DNA of 26,670 bases from an uncultured Eubacteriales bacterium (GTDB lineage: Bacteria; Bacillota; Clostridia; Monoglobales; Monoglobaceae): NCBI GenBank assembly GCA_905198865.1, contig CAJKEB010000023.1, positions 1 through 26,670 of the forward strand, written 5' to 3'. The notes beneath the pieces are model-generated. The model was not told the DNA's origin. It saw only the letters and a list, made by a program, of their open reading frames with translations, and ran no database searches. Positions 22,697-26,670 of this stretch are shown here, one piece after another. Made by a program: the position numbers and the translations under genes. The stretch's first letter is position 1; each line of letters starts with the position of its first letter.

Positions 22697-22837
22697 GACA
22701 ATAGCGTTAAATACTTATTGAATAACGGAAAGGCTAATGAGTTAAATATTTACGCTGTGAATGTCGATGGATTTGCTGATGTAAATTGTATCTTATTTGA
22801 TGATTTCGTAGACGAAATAGAACCGCTGCTGAAGTAG
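22697..22837 (+). pseudogene. Unidentified gene fragment (46 codons)
   Basis: The frame reads DNSVKYLLNNGKANELNIYA, then VNVDGFADVNCILFDDFVDE and IEPLLK, before a TAG at 22835. It has no start codon or ribosome site and is preceded by stops. The composition looks like real protein rather than noise, so I read it as the 3' end of a decayed gene. It is next to a prgI remnant and probably belongs to the same lost conjugative element. Confidence 0.4.
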
Positions 22838-22871
22838 TAGAATCGACAGATAATAACGAGCATGATATAAT

Positions 22872-22934
22872 TTGCTTAAACGCTACTTTTGTTTTAACCG
22901 CGTTTAAGTCTTTCGGTATAGGTACATACGGCAT
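22872..22934 (-). pseudogene. prgI start fragment (conjugative element remnant)
   Basis: The minus-strand ATG at 22934-22932, with AAAGGAG upstream, encodes MPYVPIPKDLNAVKTKVAFK. This is the conserved N-terminus of PrgI-family proteins, small membrane proteins of the type IV secretion machinery in Gram-positive integrative conjugative elements. After about 20 codons the frame no longer resembles PrgI and has no membrane segment, so the gene is truncated. An open frame continues to 22734, but its sequence is unlike the family. Identification is from the N-terminal motif alone. Confidence 0.6.
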
Positions 22935-22953
22935 GAAATTTTCTCCTTTCAAT

Positions 22954-22978
22954 AAAAAGCGCTACTATGAGGCGCCTT
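22954..22978 (-). terminator. Weak terminator after the HEPN-motif gene
   Basis: On the minus strand AAGGCGC (22978-22972) pairs with GCGCTTT (22962-22956) with one G-U pair, running into TTTTTA. Confidence 0.5.
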
Positions 22979-22987
22979 CTTTTTGTA

Positions 22988-23434
22988 TTACGTTATATTT
23001 TGACTAATAGCATATATCAAACCATTACATAAAGTATGTGGCAAAATAATTTTATTGTTAGTATACGTAAAAACATTTTGTGGTACTAACATGATGTGCC
23101 TGTCAATATCACATTCATGGACCAGACAACATCTAATAAGGTAATATATAATATCTTCAATTCCTGCATATCCATTTTCATTAGCTTTTAAATGTTTTAT
23201 TTCATGTCCAAAACAAAACTTGCAATTTTTTCCAAAAATTGCAGGAAGCCCATGTGATGATATTGCATCTATGTTATCATTTACCCAGAGTTTAATCCTA
23301 TCTGCATTCCCTTTTGATGGGTATTTTTTCTTAGCACAACTATCAATTACACAACATAGCAAACACAGTGCTGTATCGTAATTTTGTATCTCAATTAAAA
23401 ACTTTGCTGAAGTAAGGAATGAATTTAAGCTCAT
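22988..23434 (-). CDS. HEPN-motif protein, unknown
   Basis: A 148-residue, mostly alpha-helical protein. The segment IIYYLIRCCLVHE carries R101-X4-H106, the R-X4-6-H motif of HEPN ribonucleases. The N-terminal helix DTALCLLCCVIDSCAKKKYP also fits the helical start of HEPN-type proteins. It is Cys-rich (about 12 Cys), including CKFC at 71-74. HEPN proteins often act in toxin-antitoxin, abortive infection or RNA-processing systems. The ATG follows AGGAGGAT. It stands alone on its strand, divergent from an XRE regulator across 345 bp and next to a conjugative-element scar. It is more AT-rich than the core genes. The call rests on a short motif and could be wrong. Confidence 0.5.
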   Translation of the reverse strand: MSLNSFLTSAKFLIEIQNYDTALCLLCCVIDSCAKKKYPSKGNADRIKLWVNDNIDAISSHGLPAIFGKNCKFCFGHEIKHLKANENGYAGIEDIIYYLIRCCLVHECDIDRHIMLVPQNVFTYTNNKIILPHTLCNGLIYAISQNIT

Positions 23435-23457
23435 AATATTATCCTCCTATAAATCCA

Positions 23458-23486
23458 ATTATATCATATAATACATAATTAAGCAA
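23458..23486 (-). promoter_or_regulatory. Promoter of the HEPN-motif gene
   Basis: The minus strand has TATAAT (23463-23458) with an extended -10 TG and TTGCTT (23486-23481) at 17 bp. The predicted leader is only ~17 nt. Confidence 0.5.
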
Positions 23487-23779
23487 TTATTAAATAAGTT
23501 AATGCGCATTAAAGAAAGACTTCGATATAGGAATAGTATTAATTATGTTTATAAGCTGTGGTATATTCCAAATTGTCAACACACTGGTTTGCTTATATTT
23601 TGCGTGAGTTTCATATAATCAAATCATCTTTGATTATCTATCAAATATTATACATTTTATTTGTTTATTTATCAATATAGTTATTGAAACATTGACAAAT
23701 TGGCAATGTATTTAATTTGCTGCTTTTGATAAAATTAGAATATCGGAACAAAATAAAAGCAGAGAGTCGGTTGAAGCAG
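23487..23779. other. AT-rich divergent intergenic region with one possible operator
   Basis: No gene is seen. CATTG (23690-23694) and CAATG (23704-23708) form an inverted repeat overlapping a TTGACA box, a plausible autoregulatory site for the XRE protein, but no convincing -10 was found. Confidence 0.4.
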
Positions 23780-24106
23780 ATGGATTACTATCGTATTGGA
23801 GCGAGAATTAAAGAAATGCGCATGAAGCAGGGAATGACCCAGGAAAGTCTTGCCGAAAAGGCTGACATCAGCACTAACTTTTTGGCATGTATAGAAATCG
23901 GCAAACGCAAGGGCAGTTTTGAAACCTATGCAAAAATTGTTGAAGCACTTGGCACATCCTTTGACTATATAACCCAGGACAGCATAAAAACAGCAAAGAC
24001 AAACACTTTGAAAGAAGAAATGGTGTACTATTTTGATAAGTGTAGTGTTTCAAAGCAAGCGTTGATTATAAAGCTTGCGGAGGAAGTATACCGTCACGAG
24101 CTTTAA
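23780..24106 (+). CDS. XRE-family transcriptional regulator
   Basis: A 108-residue protein. A Cro/C1-type helix-turn-helix spans ~6-64: RIGARIKEMRMKQGMTQESL, AEKADISTNFLACIEIGKRK, then FETYAKIVEALGTSFDYI. The remaining ~44 residues are a charged helical tail. ATG 23780 is chosen because the domain begins right after it, but no good ribosome site is seen. A TTG at 23771 with GAGAG upstream is an alternative. It is divergent from the HEPN-motif gene and convergent with the carboxypeptidase gene, sharing a terminator. Confidence 0.88.
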   Translation: MDYYRIGARIKEMRMKQGMTQESLAEKADISTNFLACIEIGKRKGSFETYAKIVEALGTSFDYITQDSIKTAKTNTLKEEMVYYFDKCSVSKQALIIKLAEEVYRHEL

Positions 24107-24120
24107 TATCATATAAACAA

Positions 24121-24150
24121 ACGGAACCGCGGCTTATGCCACGGTTCCGT
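24121..24150. terminator. Bidirectional terminator between the XRE and carboxypeptidase genes
   Basis: ACGGAACCG (24121-24129) pairs with CGGTTCCGT (24142-24150), with extra inner GG/CC pairs and loop CTTATG. AATTTTGT follows on the plus strand, and TTTGTTTAT on the minus strand. Confidence 0.8.
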
Positions 24151-24168
24151 AATTTTGTATAATTAATT

Positions 24169-25548
24169 CTAATATCTTGTCACAACAACAGTCAGGTTAT
24201 ACTTTTGATTCCAGACCACTGTTCCCATATGCCAGAGCTCATCAATCGAAATAGCTCCTCGTCCGTTAATATCAAAGGTTCTCTCTGCATAAACGCCCGG
24301 ATCGTCATAGCTGTTCTTAAGCAGAATTTTTGCCGGCTCCCAGTTGCTGAGCGCAAGCTTTTCATCGGTTACATATGTCTCCTGCTCGCCGTAATTCGGT
24401 CCGGCTGTCAGATCCTTATCGACATTGTTTACAACCGTAACCGTATCGCTGTCCAAGTCATACGATACGTCGAATCCGTAATCCTTCAAATCGTCAAGCA
24501 TTACAACGGCACAGTCCTGATACCCGTTTTCAGCATTGCCGTAGTGTATAAACGTCGGGATCTCCCAATCGTTAATAAAGCATCTTAAATCTGTTGCCAC
24601 AATAAAGTCCTTTGGTGTGTTGTCAATATACGCATCGTCATATGTGTCGCCTCTTGCCGCCAAAAGCTCCCAGCAGTAATCCATCATCTTAATCGTATCG
24701 ACATAGCGCATGTTTGTACTGCTCTCGCCCATAACAACCGATATAAGACGCTTGCCGTTTCTTGTTGCCGTACCTGTGAAGCAGCAGCCGGCAGCCGAGG
24801 TGGTACCGGTCTTTAAACCGTCCGCTCCGGCATATTCATATGCGCCGCCCGGAAGCATCTTGTTAGTCGGATAATACGAAACTCCGCGGAAGTTCAGATA
24901 TGTAAGAGATGTGTAATTAAGAACATCGGGGTACTCGCTTATAAGCTTGCCCGCAACCGTCGCCATACCTCTCGGCGAGATTCTGTTTTGACTTGAAACA
25001 CCCGTACAGTCAACAAAATAGCCGTCAACGCCCCAAACGCTCACCCAGTAATTCATCTCGGCAACAAAGTTTTCCTCACTGCCGCAGATATAATCGCCGA
25101 CAGCCATAACTGCCGCATTTGCCGACACAACACAAATCGCCTTTAAAAGCTCGTCAAGGCTGTAGGTCTCGCCGGCGCTTAAATACACGTTTGAATACCC
25201 GGGGTTTCTCGAATACGCAGCAAGCGCGCTGCCGACCGGGATTTGTGTATCCTTGCTTAATTCACCGCTTGCCATGTGACTGTAGATAACATACAGAGCA
25301 AGCACCTTTGTCATGCTCGCCGGCGGAACCGGAGTGTCCGCATTATGTATAAACAACGCCTCGCCTGTATCGGCGTCCATCACAAAGGCTCCTTTGGCAG
25401 AAATGCTCACCGCAAAGCCGGAAAGCGAACTGAATATTATAGTAACCGCAAGCATCAATGGTATTATTGCTTTAAGTGCGGCACTGCCCTTTCTAACCAC
25501 TGATGTATTTGCAATGTTTAACGCTCTTTCGTTTGTATTTAAATTCAA
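24169..25548 (-). CDS. D-alanyl-D-alanine carboxypeptidase with C-terminal stalk-like domain
   Basis: A 459-residue penicillin-binding protein of the PBP5/DacF class. A signal or anchor segment lies at ~25-51, preceded by a long hydrophilic stretch. The transpeptidase-like domain covers ~50-300 with Ser78-X-X-Lys81 (SMTK), SAN at 142-144 and KTG at 246-248, all three catalytic motifs intact. It trims the terminal D-Ala of peptidoglycan pentapeptides outside the membrane. The usual PBP5 C-terminal domain is replaced by a segment at ~315-390 (CFINDWEIPTFIHYGN, VVMLDDLKDYGFDVSYD) that resembles the stalk domain of the protein at 14317-15033. The start is TTG 25548 after AAGGAG; there is no ATG before residue 32. 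It has a strong own promoter. Confidence 0.92.
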   Translation of the reverse strand: MNLNTNERALNIANTSVVRKGSAALKAIIPLMLAVTIIFSSLSGFAVSISAKGAFVMDADTGEALFIHNADTPVPPASMTKVLALYVIYSHMASGELSKDTQIPVGSALAAYSRNPGYSNVYLSAGETYSLDELLKAICVVSANAAVMAVGDYICGSEENFVAEMNYWVSVWGVDGYFVDCTGVSSQNRISPRGMATVAGKLISEYPDVLNYTSLTYLNFRGVSYYPTNKMLPGGAYEYAGADGLKTGTTSAAGCCFTGTATRNGKRLISVVMGESSTNMRYVDTIKMMDYCWELLAARGDTYDDAYIDNTPKDFIVATDLRCFINDWEIPTFIHYGNAENGYQDCAVVMLDDLKDYGFDVSYDLDSDTVTVVNNVDKDLTAGPNYGEQETYVTDEKLALSNWEPAKILLKNSYDDPGVYAERTFDINGRGAISIDELWHMGTVVWNQKYNLTVVVTRY

Positions 25549-25567
25549 AATTTTATTCGCTCCTTAA

Positions 25568-25598
25568 TTTGTAATCAGTTTGTAACACAAATGTAACA
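25568..25598 (-). promoter_or_regulatory. Three TTTGTAA-like repeats at 11-bp spacing in the carboxypeptidase leader
   Basis: TTTGTAA (25568-25574), TTTGTAA (25579-25585) and AATGTAA (25590-25596) lie exactly 11 bp apart, so on one face of the helix. They sit between the predicted transcription start and the ribosome site. This is a plausible repressor site. Confidence 0.45.
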
Positions 25599-25610
25599 TT
25601 ACAATTCCAA

Positions 25611-25639
25611 ATTATACAATGGATTTTAAGAATTGTCAA
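25611..25639 (-). promoter_or_regulatory. Promoter of the carboxypeptidase gene
   Basis: The minus strand has perfect TTGACA (25639-25634), 17 bp and perfect TATAAT (25616-25611). The predicted start is near 25604. Confidence 0.88.
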
Positions 25640-25706
25640 GCGAAATACGTAAATGACAGCACATTTGAGCAATCTTTACATAAATTTACATAGGTTCGAC
25701 TCAAAA

Positions 25707-26471
25707 TTATGGGCGTTTAAGATAATTTGCAGTAGAATTATCATCGAATAATGATGCCAGAACTTCTGATGTTGACATATAGAGCAAGCCGTCAGGGTCG
25801 CACATTATGCTCTTATCATTGGAATTCCATCTGAACTGAGAATATTCAGTCAGGTATGAAGTATCGCGTATACGATATCCGAATTTTTGGTACCATTCGT
25901 TATAGTATGCGTTCATATATGCTCTTGCCAGGTACACGCCGCTGCTGAACCGGCTTCCGTCCGCTGAGCATGTACCACAAATCTGAACGCCCGGCGGACT
26001 TGAATGGAGCAGTACAAGACTGCCGTCTTCACAACTGCCTATAACGATATACACATGGTTTGATGATGACATTATATCACCGAGCATATAGTCTTTAACT
26101 TCAGTGTTTTTTGTAAAAGAACCGAAACCCATATCCGCAAATCTCTCCGCCTGGCTTCCGGCTTTGAATACATAACCGCAGTTGTCGTTCTTTATTCCTG
26201 AGCATTTTATATAATTGTACATAACCCAGCCAACATAGCCGCTGCAGTCCAGACCGCAGTGGCGGAGATTGAGATAATTTTTGAAATCGTATTTCGAGGT
26301 CTGACATTCAAAGAATTCTTTCCACTTCGAACTGACGCCGATACGCATAGCGTCTTTCCCTGCTCCGGTGTTCTCTTCATTCCAGCCGCCGCCCCATATG
26401 TACATTGTTGAGCCGACCGGCTTCAGCGCTATGGACAAAAAGTTCTTTAGAGTTCTTGACATATATTGCAT
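25707..26471 (-). CDS. NlpC/P60-like cysteine hydrolase
   Basis: A 254-residue protein with NlpC/P60-type papain-fold motifs. LDCSGYVGW holds the likely catalytic Cys76, and YMLGDIMSSSNHVYIVIG the likely His139, with LVLLHSSP following. Family enzymes cut peptidoglycan stem peptides or related amides. No N-terminal signal peptide is evident, although residues 7-25 are mildly hydrophobic, so the site of action is unclear. ATG 26471 is chosen because AGGGG lies upstream. The frame stays open to 26570, but that extension runs into the terminal repeat of element C. The gene is on the same strand as the carboxypeptidase, 158 bp before it, but the carboxypeptidase has its own promoter. Confidence 0.82.
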   Translation of the reverse strand: MQYMSRTLKNFLSIALKPVGSTMYIWGGGWNEENTGAGKDAMRIGVSSKWKEFFECQTSKYDFKNYLNLRHCGLDCSGYVGWVMYNYIKCSGIKNDNCGYVFKAGSQAERFADMGFGSFTKNTEVKDYMLGDIMSSSNHVYIVIGSCEDGSLVLLHSSPPGVQICGTCSADGSRFSSGVYLARAYMNAYYNEWYQKFGYRIRDTSYLTEYSQFRWNSNDKSIMCDPDGLLYMSTSEVLASLFDDNSTANYLKRP

Positions 26472-26547
26472 AAAATCAACCCCTAATATATTTTTACCTA
26501 AATTATATTCGACAACAAGTTGAATATGCAAAAAACGCCACTTTGAC

Positions 26548-26670
26548 AAATTATAGTTTGACGCACACAAACCTTTTAGAAAAAGGTTTAAAAATCTAAA
26601 TTGGTAAACCGCAATTCGGCGGTTTAATGCGATCGCCTTTGAAAAAGGCGATATTTCAAGCTACGGCAGG
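26548..26670. mobile_element. Hairpin-rich non-coding element, copy C (cut by window end)
   Basis: It begins AAATTATAGTTTGACG at 26548-26563, the same terminus as copies A and B. It continues with hairpins AAACCTTTT-AGA-AAAAGGTTT (26569-26589), AAACCGC/GCGGTTT (26606-26625) and ATCGCCTTT-GAA-AAAGGCGAT (26632-26652). The whole stretch aligns with 4568-4704 in reverse complement, ending in CTACGGCAGG. Confidence 0.75.

Noticed and set aside
22734..22934. Full-length prgI-like gene
   Set aside because: Only the first ~20 codons match; the rest lacks the membrane segments expected of PrgI, so it is treated as a fragment.
26472..26570. N-terminal extension of the NlpC/P60-like gene
   Set aside because: It would be encoded partly by the terminal repeat of element C and lacks a ribosome site; ATG 26471 has AGGGG upstream.

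Overview
The window looks like a chromosomal segment of a spore-forming Clostridia (Firmicutes) genome, probably an Oscillospirales-like gut organism. This rests on the gene order ybxF-rpsL-rpsG-fusA-tuf, a SpoIVFB-type protease, strong AGGAGG ribosome binding sites, TTGACA/TATAAT promoters, an AT-rich background and stalk-domain (copper amine oxidase-like) secreted proteins. The taxonomy is inferred from content, not from a search.

Layout. 1-243: remnant of a four-helix-bundle (S23/IVS-type) gene start and an array of mini-hairpins separated by GTGAAAT. 246-574: two tRNA-Ser genes (GCU, UGA) with promoter and terminator, minus strand. 712-1968: a reduced SpoIVFA-like gene and a SpoIVFB-like M50 protease. 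1965-3044: phosphofructokinase, minus strand. 3163-3567 and 4139-4714: two non-coding elements with matching terminal inverted repeats, packed with hairpins; a third copy starts at 26548 and leaves the window. Between the first two is a small AbrB/zinc-finger regulator with a long structured leader and intrinsic terminator. 4742-5812: a membrane zinc-ribbon protein and a cyclophilin lipoprotein.

6230-12263: a six-gene, one-strand cassette of podovirus-like structural genes (scaffold-like, N4-gp56-family major capsid, small protein, head-tail adaptor, beta-propeller nozzle-like, repeat/tail-like) with its own terminator but no terminase, portal, integrase, replication or lysis gene. It sits between the cyclophilin and nadE. 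This is the best candidate in the window for an undescribed system, either a domesticated capsid module or a conserved defective prophage.

12322-17004: nadE, a secreted stalk-domain protein, an LCP cell-wall glycopolymer transferase and a membrane protein. 17081-22517: the str operon with unusual intergenic regions (a hairpin between rpsL and rpsG, a 129-bp tandem repeat between rpsG and fusA, a separate tuf promoter with a 5' hairpin). 22697-24150: a scar of a conjugative element (prgI start fragment plus another fragment), a HEPN-motif protein and a divergent XRE regulator. 24169-26471: a D,D-carboxypeptidase fused to a stalk-like domain, and an NlpC/P60-like hydrolase.
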